Source: Sphingomonas sp. Leaf339 (GTDB taxonomy: Bacteria; Pseudomonadota; Alphaproteobacteria; Sphingomonadales; Sphingomonadaceae). From it: a DNA stretch of 64,000 nucleotides. Where the stretch lies: contig NZ_LMRS01000001.1 of assembly GCF_001426195.1 (NCBI RefSeq), forward strand, positions 808,501 through 872,500. Direction: 5' to 3'. Positions 9,276 to 18,081 of the stretch are shown here, in pieces. The stretch's first letter is position 1, and each line of letters opens with the position of its first letter. The notes under the pieces were generated by a model. The model ran no database searches. It saw only the letters and a list, made by a program, of their open reading frames with translations, and was not told the origin of the DNA. The position numbers and the translations under genes were made by a program.

Positions 9276-9437
9276 CTAGATTTCGGCAGGCTGCGACGTT
9301 CCGGGATCACCAGCGGGAATACCAGGCGACGGCTGGTCGAAATCGGGCGCCGGAGGTGAAATTTCCGGTGGCGGCGCGTCGGGCTGCACGGGCTGCGTCG
9401 ACGGAACGGGCATTTCAGGGGGTGGCTGGGTAGCCAT
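9276..9437 (-). CDS. Small proline-rich protein, 53 residues
   Basis: An ATG at 9437 preceded by a strong AAGGAGAG ribosome site opens a 53-codon frame ending in TAG. The product starts MATQPPPEMPVPSTQPVQPD and is about one third proline, with repeated PPPE/PPAP runs, no cysteine, and no signal peptide or membrane segment. The strong ribosome site and consistent low-complexity composition argue that it is real although it is short. It lies between the tryptophan-halogenase gene and tRNA-Leu and is transcribed toward the former, 151 bp away. Function unknown; it should be an unfolded, acidic cytosolic peptide. Confidence 0.6.
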   Translation of the reverse strand: MATQPPPEMPVPSTQPVQPDAPPPEISPPAPDFDQPSPGIPAGDPGTSQPAEI

Positions 9438-9494
9438 AATCTGCTCTCCTTACCCCCTTTCAACGATCGTTCGCTCTAGGGGTTGCCTCGGCGC

Positions 9495-9522
9495 TTGCTC
9501 AAGCGCACTGGGCTGGTATAGA
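9495..9522 (+). promoter_or_regulatory. Promoter of tRNA-Leu
   Basis: TTGCTC (9495-9500) and TATAGA (9517-9522) are spaced by 16 bp, and the tRNA starts 27 bp beyond the -10 element. This fits a housekeeping sigma promoter. Confidence 0.5.
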
Positions 9523-9548
9523 CGCCCGCCCAACGGCGGGTCTCGGAT

Positions 9549-9633
9549 GCGGGCGTGGCGGAACTGGTAGACGCAGCAGGTTTAGGTCCTGCCATCGCAA
9601 GATGTGGGGGTTCGAGTCCCTTCGCCCGCACCA
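9549..9633 (+). tRNA. tRNA-Leu (anticodon UAG)
   Basis: The acceptor arms GCGGGCG (9549-9555) and CGCCCGC (9623-9629) pair perfectly, followed by A and an encoded CCA. The anticodon loop TTTAGGT is flanked by GCAGG/CCTGC, giving TAG, which reads CUA leucine codons. The long variable arm typical of class II tRNA is present, and the T arm is GGGGGTTCGAGTCCC. Confidence 0.97.
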
Positions 9634-9697
9634 GTCCCGCCGCTAGCGCAGGCGGGTTGACCACCGACAAAAGATTTCTCCAGATCGAAGGCCAGCA

Positions 9698-11380
9698 ATG
9701 CAGACTGTCGAGACGCTGAACGAGGGGCTGAAGCGCGCCTACACGCTCACCATCACCGCGAAGGATATCGACGCCAAGGTCGATGCCGAAGTGAAGCGCG
9801 TCGCACCGCAGGTGCGGATGCCCGGTTTCCGTCCCGGCAAGGTTCCCGTGAACTTGGTTCGCAAGATGCACGGCGAGTCGCTGGCACAGGACGCTTTGAA
9901 CTCGGCGATTCAGCAGGGCATCCAGGAATTAATGGCCGAAAAGCAGCTTCGTCCTGCCATGCAACCATCGGTCGAGTTGGGCGAAGGCTATGAGCGCGGC
10001 AAGGATGCCGAGGTCAAGATTTCGCTCGAAGTGCTGCCGCAGGTGCCGGCCCCGGCGATCGATGCGCTGACGCTGGAGCGCCTCACGGTGCCCGTCTCAG
10101 ACGCGGCAATCGACGAGCAGCTAAAGAAGTTCTCCGAAGGTCAGAAGAGCTGGGACGACGCCGGCGACAAGGCGGCCGAGCAGGGTGATCTCGTCACGGT
10201 CGACTTCATTGGCAAGACCGCCGATGGCGTGGCGTTTGAAGGTGGCACTGGCACCGACATGGGCGTCGAGATTGGGTCGGGTCGTTTGATCCCCGGATTC
10301 GAGGATCAGATCGTCGGCGTGAAAGCCGGCGAGGAGAAGCAGATTTCGGTTACCTTCCCGGAAGATTATCAGGCCAAGGAACTGGCAGGTCAGCCGGCAA
10401 CTTTCGACCTCGTCATCAAGTCGGTGAAGACCGCAGGCGAGTCCAAGATCGATGACGACATGGCAAAGAATTTGGGCCTCGAAAGCCTGGATCAGCTGCG
10501 CGGTCTCATCAAGGGGCAGATCGAGCAAGATCACAATGGCCTGACGCGCACGCATATGAAGCGCAAGCTGCTCGACCAGCTGGCCGACGGGCACGACTTC
10601 GAAGTGCCGCCGTCGATGGTCGAAGCCGAGTTCGCCCAGATCTGGTCGCAGCTGGAGCATGAGGCGACCCACGAGGCTGATCCGGAAAAGGCGAAGGCCG
10701 AGATGGAGGCCGAGCGCGAGGATTATCAGAAGATCGCCGAGCGTCGCGTGCGCCTGGGTCTGTTGCTGTCCGACATCGGTCAGGCCAATGGTATCGAGGT
10801 CAACGCGCAGGAGATGAATCGCCTAGTCGCGCAGGCTGCACAGCAGTATAATGCCGAGGATCGCCAGCGCTTCATGCAGTATGTCCAGCAGGAGCCAATG
10901 GCGGCTGCCCAGCTGCGGGCGCCGCTGTATGAAGACAAGGTCGTCGATTTCCTGTTCGGCAAGGCCGAGATCACCGACCGTGAGACGACGCGTGAGGAAC
11001 TGGAAGCGGCGATCGAAAGCGAGGATGGCTTTGCGACCGGTACGCATATCCATGACCACGATGACGATCATCACGGGCATGACCACGACCATCATGGCCA
11101 TGATCATGCCGCGGAGGCAGCCGCTACCGAAGCACCTGCACCAAAGGCGAAGGTGAAAAAGGCGGCTGCCAAGACAGAGGAAACTGTTGCCGACGCGAGC
11201 ACGGAAGCTTCGCCCGCCAAGAAGCCGCGCGCCAAGAAGGCCGCTCCGATCGCAGCCGAAACTCAGGTGACAGAAGCATCGCCCGGGGCTGCCGAAAACG
11301 CCGAAGGCACGGAAGCCGCTGATGCGCCAGTAAAGAAGCCGCGTGCCAAGAAGGCAAAGGCAGAGGTCGCCGGCGAATAA
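9698..11380 (+). CDS. tig: Trigger factor with long C-terminal His- and Lys-rich tail
   Basis: Trigger factor is the ribosome-bound chaperone and peptidyl-prolyl isomerase. The N-terminal ribosome-binding signature is present as VRMPGFRPGKVP (about residues 37-48), then an FKBP-type domain (GDLVTVDFIGKTADG) and the helical C-domain. The conserved protein normally ends near residue 430-450, but this one continues to 560. Residues 450-470 hold 11 histidines in 21 positions, followed by an Ala/Lys/Glu-rich tail with two copies of KKPRAKK (508-514 and 546-552). The tail resembles metal-binding and nucleic-acid-binding low-complexity sequence. The gene begins the tig-clpP-clpX-lon series. Confidence 0.96.
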   Translation: MQTVETLNEGLKRAYTLTITAKDIDAKVDAEVKRVAPQVRMPGFRPGKVPVNLVRKMHGESLAQDALNSAIQQGIQELMAEKQLRPAMQPSVELGEGYERGKDAEVKISLEVLPQVPAPAIDALTLERLTVPVSDAAIDEQLKKFSEGQKSWDDAGDKAAEQGDLVTVDFIGKTADGVAFEGGTGTDMGVEIGSGRLIPGFEDQIVGVKAGEEKQISVTFPEDYQAKELAGQPATFDLVIKSVKTAGESKIDDDMAKNLGLESLDQLRGLIKGQIEQDHNGLTRTHMKRKLLDQLADGHDFEVPPSMVEAEFAQIWSQLEHEATHEADPEKAKAEMEAEREDYQKIAERRVRLGLLLSDIGQANGIEVNAQEMNRLVAQAAQQYNAEDRQRFMQYVQQEPMAAAQLRAPLYEDKVVDFLFGKAEITDRETTREELEAAIESEDGFATGTHIHDHDDDHHGHDHDHHGHDHAAEAAATEAPAPKAKVKKAAAKTEETVADASTEASPAKKPRAKKAAPIAAETQVTEASPGAAENAEGTEAADAPVKKPRAKKAKAEVAGE

Positions 11381-11391
11381 TCCATTCGATA

Positions 11392-11428
11392 ACCACTGCC
11401 GGCAAAACTCAGGTGGTCCGGCAGTGGT
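11392..11428 (+). terminator. Hairpin after tig
   Basis: ACCACTGCCGG (11392-11402) and CCGGCAGTGGT (11418-11428) form a perfect 11-bp stem with a 15-nt loop, 12 bp past the tig stop codon. There is no T run, so it may stop transcription weakly or protect the mRNA 3' end. Confidence 0.55.
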
Positions 11429-11737
11429 ATCTGATGGTAGCAGCGCCAGACTGATCCGTTTTGGGGGCTTCCTCTAAGTTGAAGCTACCTTTGGCGTAAT
11501 ACCGCTCCAGATTACGCATCTCCTTACACGACCGATAAGATCTGTTGAGTAGCTAATCGAAGGCGGGGGAAGCGGATGGCTCTGCGTAGGCTCTTTCTGC
11601 TGGCCGGGACCCACCTTATCTATATTTGATCAGATCTTGGCTTGATATGAGCTCGATTCTGCTGGCTGCTATCAGAGCGGTGCCCTGCTTGATGTAGCTG
11701 ATCTGAGGAAAATAAGAAATTTCCGCGAGCGTTTGTG
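11429..11737. other. About 310 bp without a gene, possible small-RNA locus
   Basis: No protein-coding frame with a ribosome site is visible. The stretch is less GC-rich than its surroundings and ends directly in a strong intrinsic terminator (11738-11772). That terminator is separated from tig by the tig hairpin and precedes the next gene's start, so it needs a transcript of its own. A small RNA or a long untranslated transcript is possible. I could not fix a promoter. Confidence 0.3.
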
Positions 11738-11772
11738 GCGGGGTGGAAGCATCGGCTTCTGCCCCGCTTTTT
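11738..11772 (+). terminator. Rho-independent terminator with no assigned upstream gene
   Basis: Arms at 11738-11750 and 11755-11767 form a 13-bp stem (two G-U pairs) closed by an ATCG tetraloop and followed by TTTTT (11768-11772). It is a textbook intrinsic terminator on the + strand. Confidence 0.75.
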
Positions 11773-11843
11773 CTCGCCCGGTCAAAATCGCCCTGCTATG
11801 CGCTTGACATAGCGTGCGCATCACGCTGTCACAGGGGGTGTTA

Positions 11844-12770
11844 ATGACCGGAATTCAGCCGCGGATTGCGGTACTGCTGCCATGCTACAACGAAGAGGCG
11901 GCAATTGGTCAGACTGTGAGCGATTTTCGCGTCGCGCTGCCGGATGCCGATATCTACGTATATGACAACAACAGCCGGGATCGAACTGTCGAGATCGCGA
12001 CCGCGGCGGGTGCGATTGTTCGTCGTGAACGTATTCAGGGCAAGGGTAATGTCGTGCGGCGTATGTTTGCCGATATCGACGCGGATGTGTACGTGATGGC
12101 CGATGGCGATGCGACATATGATGCGGCATCTGCCGGCAAGCTGGTTGACGAGCTGATCACGGAGAAGCTCGACATGGTCGTCGGTAGTCGGATAAGTGAG
12201 GCTGAACTTGCCTATCGACGCGGTCACCGATTTGGCAATGCGCTGCTGACCGGAATGCTCGGAAGGCTGTTTGGGCGTAGCTTCACCGATATTCTCACCG
12301 GCTATCGCGTTTTTTCACGGCGCTTCGTCAAGAGCTTTCCATCTCTTTCCGCAGGGTTCGAGATCGAGACCGAAATCAGTGTACACGCGCTCGAGCTGAA
12401 AATGCCCTGTGCAGAGATCGAGACGCCTTATTACGCGAGACCGGAAGGCTCCATTTCGAAGCTTGATACTTATGGCGACGGCTGGCGCATCTTGAATACA
12501 ATTCTGACATTGTACCGCTTCGAACGGCCATTGTGGTTCTTCGGTGCGGGTGCGCTGGTGCTCGGCCTCCTCGGCATCGTGTTGTCGGTGCCGCTGATCG
12601 TTACATATGCCGATACCGGACTGGTCCCACGGATGCCGACTGCGATCCTCGTTACCGGCTTGATCATCCTCGCGGCGCTCAGTTTTTTCACCGGGCTAAT
12701 CTTGGATACGGTGGTGCGCGGCCGACGCGAGGTCAGGCGATTGGCATATCTGTCCCATCCCGCGCCCTGA
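11844..12770 (+). CDS. Glycosyltransferase family 2, membrane-anchored
   Basis: From the ATG at 11844 (preceded by AGGGGGTG) the protein has 308 residues. The GT2 core shows IAVLLPCYNEE near the start, DNNSRD, and the acidic nucleotide-sugar motif MADGDATYD around residue 83, with the DILTGYRVFSR acceptor-loop stretch of dolichyl-phosphate-type transferases. Two hydrophobic helices close the C-terminus. It probably adds a sugar to a lipid carrier at the inner membrane. A GTG at 11814 would add 10 residues but lacks a ribosome site. TTGACA at 11804-11809 could be its -35 box. Its end overlaps the convergent pseudogene by 38 bp. It sits where clpP would normally follow tig. Confidence 0.85.
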   Translation: MTGIQPRIAVLLPCYNEEAAIGQTVSDFRVALPDADIYVYDNNSRDRTVEIATAAGAIVRRERIQGKGNVVRRMFADIDADVYVMADGDATYDAASAGKLVDELITEKLDMVVGSRISEAELAYRRGHRFGNALLTGMLGRLFGRSFTDILTGYRVFSRRFVKSFPSLSAGFEIETEISVHALELKMPCAEIETPYYARPEGSISKLDTYGDGWRILNTILTLYRFERPLWFFGAGALVLGLLGIVLSVPLIVTYADTGLVPRMPTAILVTGLIILAALSFFTGLILDTVVRGRREVRRLAYLSHPAP

Positions 12771-14037
12771 TCAGCATGTCGATCAGCGACGATATCAGGA
12801 AGGCGGCGCAATAGGCTAGCATCGCGTAGAACAAGTAGGTGTAGCGGGGTACCGGCTGAAACGGCGCGAGCAACATAACCGATACTGTCGCCATCAGCGC
12901 AGGAAAGATCCAATGACGGCGTCGCTGCGCGATGGCGAGTAGAACGCCTGCCAGGCCGAGTATCCCAACCAGCGTTGCGAATAGTGCTTTGATACCGGTT
13001 CCGGTGCCATTGGCTGAGACACTGAATTGCCACGGGCGCGGAGCGTAGACCTCAGTGACATGGCGAATGGCGATAGTAGCGGCGTCGATCGGTGCGGATC
13101 GGATCCACGCCGTCGCCTGAGCCCCTAATGCGCGTGCATAGGCGACCTCTCCACCAACAGCTTGCATTCGTCGCAACACGGCGGGGTTGCCAAACGGATG
13201 GATAGCTTTCAGTCAGGTTTCCATGGCGTGGGCCGGATCCGCCGGGCGTACCGCGCCGGGATACATAGCCAGTGCTAGTTCCAATCCCCCGTTGCTACGC
13301 AGTAAGACCGGCGCGCCAAGTGCGGCTTGGTTTCGTAGTGCCCAAGGCACCACAAAAAGGGCGAGGCATAGCGTCGCGACGGCGGCAGCGGGTATGATGC
13401 GCCGCCATGGTATCGTCTGAATAATGAGAATGGCACCGCAGCAGTAACAGCCGATACCGATCACCGGATTCACGAAGAATATCACTGCATTTAATGCGGC
13501 AAACAGGCCGATCGTTCGCCAGTCGCTGCGAGGCGTGTCAACCTGCTGAATGACGCGATCGAGAAAAACAGCCGAGAGAAAGGCGGTCAATCCGCCCTCC
13601 CAAATTCGAAAATCGATGACTTCCTGTCCGATATAAGTTGGCGCAAGGCACAAAAATGCCAAAGCGCCCAACCGCGCCCACTGCGAGACACCCAATCGGG
13701 CGAACGCCCTATAAAACAACAGATATGACCCTAGCGCCAAACTGATGGACCAGCACGCCAGGACTGTTTCAGACATCAAGGAGCGAATACCAAATGCGCG
13801 ATACACACCGCTGGCCAGCAGCGGCGTGATCGGTAGGAGGTGTGCAGTCGCGCCTTGCCCCGCAGCATAGGCATCAGCAAAGCCGCGTCCCTCTGCCAGC
13901 GAAATTGCGACAGATGCAGCCTCTGAATGAGCGACACCGGGACGCACGATCGCCCAGGCTATGCGCTCTGCGGCGCCGATGCCGACGCAAGCAAACAGGA
14001 GGATTCGTTCGCGGAACCACGCTGTTGGTTTTTCCAC
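12733..14037 (-). pseudogene. Multi-spanning membrane protein (GT-C/mannosyltransferase-like) interrupted by an in-frame TGA
   Basis: Two open stretches, 14037-13213 (274 residues, starting MEKPTAWFRERILLFACVG) and 13212-12733, are in the same frame and separated only by one TGA at 13215-13213. Read through, the product would be about 434 residues with roughly ten hydrophobic helices, an early acidic/polar loop and a NPVIGIG/VVPWALRNQ section typical of polyprenyl-sugar-dependent GT-C transferases. The part after the stop (LKAIHPFGNPAVLRRMQA) continues the homology-like pattern without a shift. This looks like a single nonsense change, so probably a recent pseudogene or a sequencing error; the second part could also be translated separately. 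It is convergent with the GT2 gene. Confidence 0.7.
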
Positions 14038-14235
14038 GATTTTTCCCCCGAGCCCGATTGATCTTGCCTATTGGCTGGCGCCGGATGCTGGTGGCAATCG
14101 CAGATTGATCCGAGATCGCGCTACATAGGCTGACAGTGTGAATGCGGCACACGGTCGATCTGTGTGAGCGATCAGGACTTGAAGTCGCTCGCTTGACCGT
14201 CGATCTACAAGCCATCGGCATAAGGGATATCAATA

Positions 14236-14925
14236 ATGCACAATCCGTTCGAGACCGGCGATTTCGCGAGCCCGCTAACGCAGGCTGGCGTCGGCCTCCA
14301 GCAGACCCGCAGTGGTCTGGTCCCGATCGTCATCGAGCAGTCGAATCGTGGCGAGCGTTCGTTCGACATCTTCAGCCGATTATTGCGCGAGCGCATCGTG
14401 TTTGTGACGGGCGGGGTCGAGGATGGCATGGCCAGCCTGATCACTGCACAGTTGCTGTTCCTGGAGTCAGAGAATCCTAAAAAGGATATTTTCATGTACA
14501 TCAACTCGCCGGGCGGTGTCGTTACGGCGGGAATGGCGATCCATGACACGATGCAATATATTCGGCCGCGGGTCGGGACGGTATGTATCGGGCAGGCTGC
14601 CTCGATGGGCAGTTTCCTGTTGGCGTCTGGCGAGAAGGGCATGCGCGTCGCGCTGACCAATGCGCGGATCATGATCCACCAGCCATCGGGCGGCGCGCAG
14701 GGCATGGCATCGGACATCGAGATTCAGGCGAAGGAAATCCTGCGTATCCGTGCGCGGATGAATGAGCTTTATTCGAAGTATACCGGTCAGCCGATCGAGG
14801 AGATCGAGCGCAGGATGGATCGCGACACGTTCCTTCAGGCGGACGAGGCGAGGGATTTCGGGCTGATCGACGAAGTATTCGACAAGCGTCCGATGCCTAC
14901 CGATGAACTAGCCGCCGCTGCCTGA
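14236..14925 (+). CDS. clpP: ATP-dependent Clp protease proteolytic subunit
   Basis: ClpP forms the 14-subunit serine-peptidase chamber used by ClpX (encoded downstream) and ClpA. The 229-residue protein carries the catalytic triad at the expected spacing: S123 in GQAASMGS, H148 in MIHQPSGG and D197 in RMDRDTF. The N-terminal extension is longer than in E. coli, as often in alphaproteobacteria. AAGGGA precedes the ATG by 8 bases. In most alphaproteobacteria clpP lies directly between tig and clpX; here glycan genes separate it from both. A CTTGAAG at 14178 could be part of a heat-shock promoter, but no matching -10 was found. Confidence 0.98.
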   Translation: MHNPFETGDFASPLTQAGVGLQQTRSGLVPIVIEQSNRGERSFDIFSRLLRERIVFVTGGVEDGMASLITAQLLFLESENPKKDIFMYINSPGGVVTAGMAIHDTMQYIRPRVGTVCIGQAASMGSFLLASGEKGMRVALTNARIMIHQPSGGAQGMASDIEIQAKEILRIRARMNELYSKYTGQPIEEIERRMDRDTFLQADEARDFGLIDEVFDKRPMPTDELAAAA

Positions 14926-15051
14926 GCCGCGTCACTCCGTTTCCCAAGTCCCATACCGGGGCATCCGCCGCTGACGGGCGGCGGTTGCCAACGGCGCTAC
15001 CCCACTTAGGGTAGTGCCATCGGCACCACGGATGGGCGAAGGGGGACGACT

Positions 15052-16188
15052 ATGGGTCAACTGAACTTGTTGCCACAGGCTAGCGCCGTGACGGGGCATT
15101 CGCTGCCTGCTCAGCTGGCCATCGTGGTGCCCGCATTCAACGAAATCGACAATGTACCGTTGCTGATCGCGGCGGTTACAGCGGCGCTTCCGAATGTCGC
15201 GTGGGAAATCGTGTTCGTCGATGATAATTCGCCGGATGGGACCGCAGCCCGAGTGCGAGACCTGGCGATGGAGAACCCGCGGGTCCGGGTCGTCCAGCGA
15301 TATGGCCGACGGGGTTTGGCATCGGCCTGCATTGAGGGCGTGATGGCGACTGCAGCACCTTTTGTGGCGGTGATGGATGCCGACCTGCAGCATGACGAGC
15401 GGTTGCTAAGTCAAATGTTTGATCGGTTGCAGGGTGGCGATATCGATCTGGTCGTTGGTAGCCGCTATGTAGAAGGCGGTAGTTTTGGCGATTGGACCCG
15501 CGGCCGGACCGCAGCGAGCAAGCTGGCGACGCGGATGGCCACGACGTTGACGCGTACGCCGATCAGCGACCCCATGAGCGGCTTCTTCATGATGACCCGG
15601 ACCGCGTTCGAACGGTCGTTGCCGCGCTTGTCGTCGGTCGGGTTCAAAATTCTACTCGACATCGCTGCTAGCGCGCCGGCACCGTTACGAGTGGCGGAAG
15701 TTCCCTATACATTCCGCACGCGCCAGCATGGCGAAAGCAAGCTCGACTCACTGGTGCTATGGGAATATTTTCAACTGATCCTCGACAAGGCATTTGGTCG
15801 GGTGATCCCGGTTCGGTTCATGAGTTTTGCGATGGTCGGCGGGCTGGGCCTCTTGGTCCATTTCTTCGTACTGTCGATCCTGTTCGTAGGCATCGGCACT
15901 TCGTTCAATGCCGCGCAGACCGTGGCGACGATCGTGGCGATCTCGAACAACTTTTTTCTCAACAATTTGCTGACTTATCGCGATCAACGGCTTCGTGGTC
16001 CGGCGTTGCTTCGCGGCTGGGTCAGCTTCTATCTGGTCTGTGCGACGGGAGCGGTCGCCAATATTGGCATTGCTGACTGGCTCTTCGATCATCAGACCTT
16101 TTGGGTCTTCTCCGCTATTGCTGGTGTGCTTGTTAGTGTAGTGTGGAATTACGCGATGTCTTCGATCTTCACGTGGCGTAAGCGATAG
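15052..16188 (+). CDS. GT2 dolichyl-phosphate-mannose-synthase-like transferase fused to GtrA domain
   Basis: The 378-residue protein has an N-terminal GT2 domain with IVVPAFNEIDNV, DDNSPDGT and DADLQHDE (the metal/nucleotide-sugar motif, about residue 110). QHGESKLDS and a C-terminal four-helix GtrA-like membrane domain from about residue 255 (RFMSFAMVGGLGLLVHFF ... NNFFLNNLLTYRD) follow. Such fusions make a polyprenyl-phosphate sugar on the cytosolic face and help move it across the membrane. It lies 126 bp after clpP and is convergent with a membrane protein that may use its product. GGGGGA precedes the ATG. Confidence 0.92.
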   Translation: MGQLNLLPQASAVTGHSLPAQLAIVVPAFNEIDNVPLLIAAVTAALPNVAWEIVFVDDNSPDGTAARVRDLAMENPRVRVVQRYGRRGLASACIEGVMATAAPFVAVMDADLQHDERLLSQMFDRLQGGDIDLVVGSRYVEGGSFGDWTRGRTAASKLATRMATTLTRTPISDPMSGFFMMTRTAFERSLPRLSSVGFKILLDIAASAPAPLRVAEVPYTFRTRQHGESKLDSLVLWEYFQLILDKAFGRVIPVRFMSFAMVGGLGLLVHFFVLSILFVGIGTSFNAAQTVATIVAISNNFFLNNLLTYRDQRLRGPALLRGWVSFYLVCATGAVANIGIADWLFDHQTFWVFSAIAGVLVSVVWNYAMSSIFTWRKR

Positions 16189-16200
16189 GGGTCGTCGTTA

Positions 16201-17739
16201 CTACTGAGGCTTAGCAAATACGCCCGGATCGACACGCAACAGGCGTGACTGGCCGGTTGCCGCAATCTGATGCGCGGTGACCGGCAGGGGTATGGCAAGA
16301 TCGCCAATGTCGATCAGCCACAGATAATCGATGTGCCGCCATGGCAACCTGCGAACGATATCGGCGGCGCTGTCTTTTTGTCCCAGTCGTTCGCACGGCT
16401 CCGCGGAGATCATCGATGGCGCTTCTGTTAGAGCGTCGTCGGCGTTCGGGACGAGCGACATCAACTGTTGTCCCGAACTCATAAAGTGCCCGTTGACCAG
16501 AGCGTTACGCCGGACGGTGGCAAATGCGCCGAGGTGCGAGTAGCGGGGCGGTTCCCAGTCGCGCCGACAATCGGTCAGCCAGATTGCCACCATACGGCTG
16601 CCAGATCGGACCTGATCGAGCAGTGCTAGTTCCCGATCCGCCCTCTGGGATACGTCGACGAACGTCACGGTGCTGACGACCAGCCGCAGCAGCACGAAAG
16701 TGAATGCAGATCCCCAGATCCATCGGGGCAGGGGTTTCACCTCGCTTACGGCCAGCAGGCCGAGCGCCAGGGCGGGTGCGATTAATCGGACGGCGGCAAA
16801 CTCCGACCCGACGATCTGGCTGGGCATCAGGAACACGCAAGCCCATAGCAGGATCGCGGGCACTAACGCGCGCGGATCGCTGCTGAACCGGCGACGGGCT
16901 AGGAGGGGCAACAACGCCGCGCCATACAACATCCCGGCCGATGCAATGTCAAAAATGTTATGGCGCTCTCGCAGGATCATCAGCAGCCATCGGGCGTCAA
17001 GCGCAAAATCGAACCACCTGCCGGCGGTACCGGTCTGATCATTTCGCCAGAACACAAGAAGGATCAACGGCCAGGAGATCGGCAACGCCTTCAGAAAGAC
17101 GGTTTTCAATAGCTCTGTTGGACGGTGGCCTTGGCGCATGGCTTGCCCCGCCGCGACGCCGGCTATCATCAGCCCCATGACGCCATAACCGATCATATGC
17201 GCTGTGATGATGACGGGTGCGGCGATTGCCAGAAGAAGGGCGCTCCAGCGCGTCTGGCCGCGTTGCTCCAGTGTCAGCCAGCCTGCGCAGACGACGAACG
17301 ACAGCGAAACCGCGAGGCAGGAGTTCACAAAGCCGAAGATCAGCGGATAGGCATAGTTTAGCGGCAGGCTGAGCAGCGCGGTCGCGGTGATGCGACCATG
17401 CAGCCGATAACCAAGCCATAGCATGCCGGCAGCACCGATCGGCGGGATCGTCGCCGCGACGAGGCGCGCCGCAGTTTCGACGTTCGTCCACTGACTGAGG
17501 AAAGCGACGCTGAGATCCACGCCCAGATTGGGAAGATAGCGCCAGGAGTAAGTAAAAAATCGGCTTAGTTCGGGAGTGAACGGCAGGTTGCGCTCGACAT
17601 GATAACGGGCGACGTGAGCGGGAAGATCGATCAGCAGTGGAAACGGCGTAGCGAGTAACGGCACCGCCATCGCCAGGACGATTGCGATCGCCGCCAGCCA
17701 GCGAAGCCGGTCAGCCGGATATAATTTCGTATTTTGCAC
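16201..17739 (-). CDS. Multi-spanning inner-membrane protein, GT-C-like
   Basis: The 512-residue protein has about ten hydrophobic segments over the first 370 residues and a soluble C-terminal part of about 140 residues. The first loop, between helices 1 and 2, contains LIDLPAHVARYHVERNLP, with an acidic/His pattern of the kind found in GT-C glycosyltransferases that use polyprenyl-phosphate sugars. The gene is convergent with the GT2-GtrA gene (12 bp between stops). A role in transferring the lipid-linked sugar is plausible but inferred. I do not recognise a named family. Confidence 0.65.
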   Translation of the reverse strand: MQNTKLYPADRLRWLAAIAIVLAMAVPLLATPFPLLIDLPAHVARYHVERNLPFTPELSRFFTYSWRYLPNLGVDLSVAFLSQWTNVETAARLVAATIPPIGAAGMLWLGYRLHGRITATALLSLPLNYAYPLIFGFVNSCLAVSLSFVVCAGWLTLEQRGQTRWSALLLAIAAPVIITAHMIGYGVMGLMIAGVAAGQAMRQGHRPTELLKTVFLKALPISWPLILLVFWRNDQTGTAGRWFDFALDARWLLMILRERHNIFDIASAGMLYGAALLPLLARRRFSSDPRALVPAILLWACVFLMPSQIVGSEFAAVRLIAPALALGLLAVSEVKPLPRWIWGSAFTFVLLRLVVSTVTFVDVSQRADRELALLDQVRSGSRMVAIWLTDCRRDWEPPRYSHLGAFATVRRNALVNGHFMSSGQQLMSLVPNADDALTEAPSMISAEPCERLGQKDSAADIVRRLPWRHIDYLWLIDIGDLAIPLPVTAHQIAATGQSRLLRVDPGVFAKPQ

Positions 17740-18081
17740 CCGTTCCCCCTTCGGTGCGCGCCGGCGTCACCTATCCGACGGATGATCGTGGTCGGTGACG
17801 ATGGGACGTGTCAACAACCGTGGCAGGTTAGCCTGTCCCACTTCAGGCTTCGGTAAAACCAGCGATTCCCGCCACCACCCACCTGACCGGACTCGTTCTT
17901 TGTCGATAGGCATCAATGCATCCACATGGCTGGATTACTATCGGTTTGCGCCCGGAGGTGATCGGTTACGGCTTGTAGAGCCGATGGCGTGAGGCCATAT
18001 CTGTGTCCGCGTGCCATTTTCCGATGGCGCACGCTGCATAGCGAGCGACCGTGTGGTGCGGTTGCCAAGAGGGTTATCTGA
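17740..18081. other. 342-bp divergent intergenic region before clpX
   Basis: The region separates the membrane protein gene (- strand) from clpX (+ strand) and must hold both promoters. No strong sigma70 or heat-shock consensus, terminator or small gene stands out. AAGAGGG lies shortly before the clpX ATG. Confidence 0.4.

Noticed and set aside
13213..13215. Selenocysteine or programmed readthrough at the TGA in the GT-C-like gene
   Set aside because: No SECIS-like hairpin or known selenoprotein context directly after the TGA; a point mutation is simpler.
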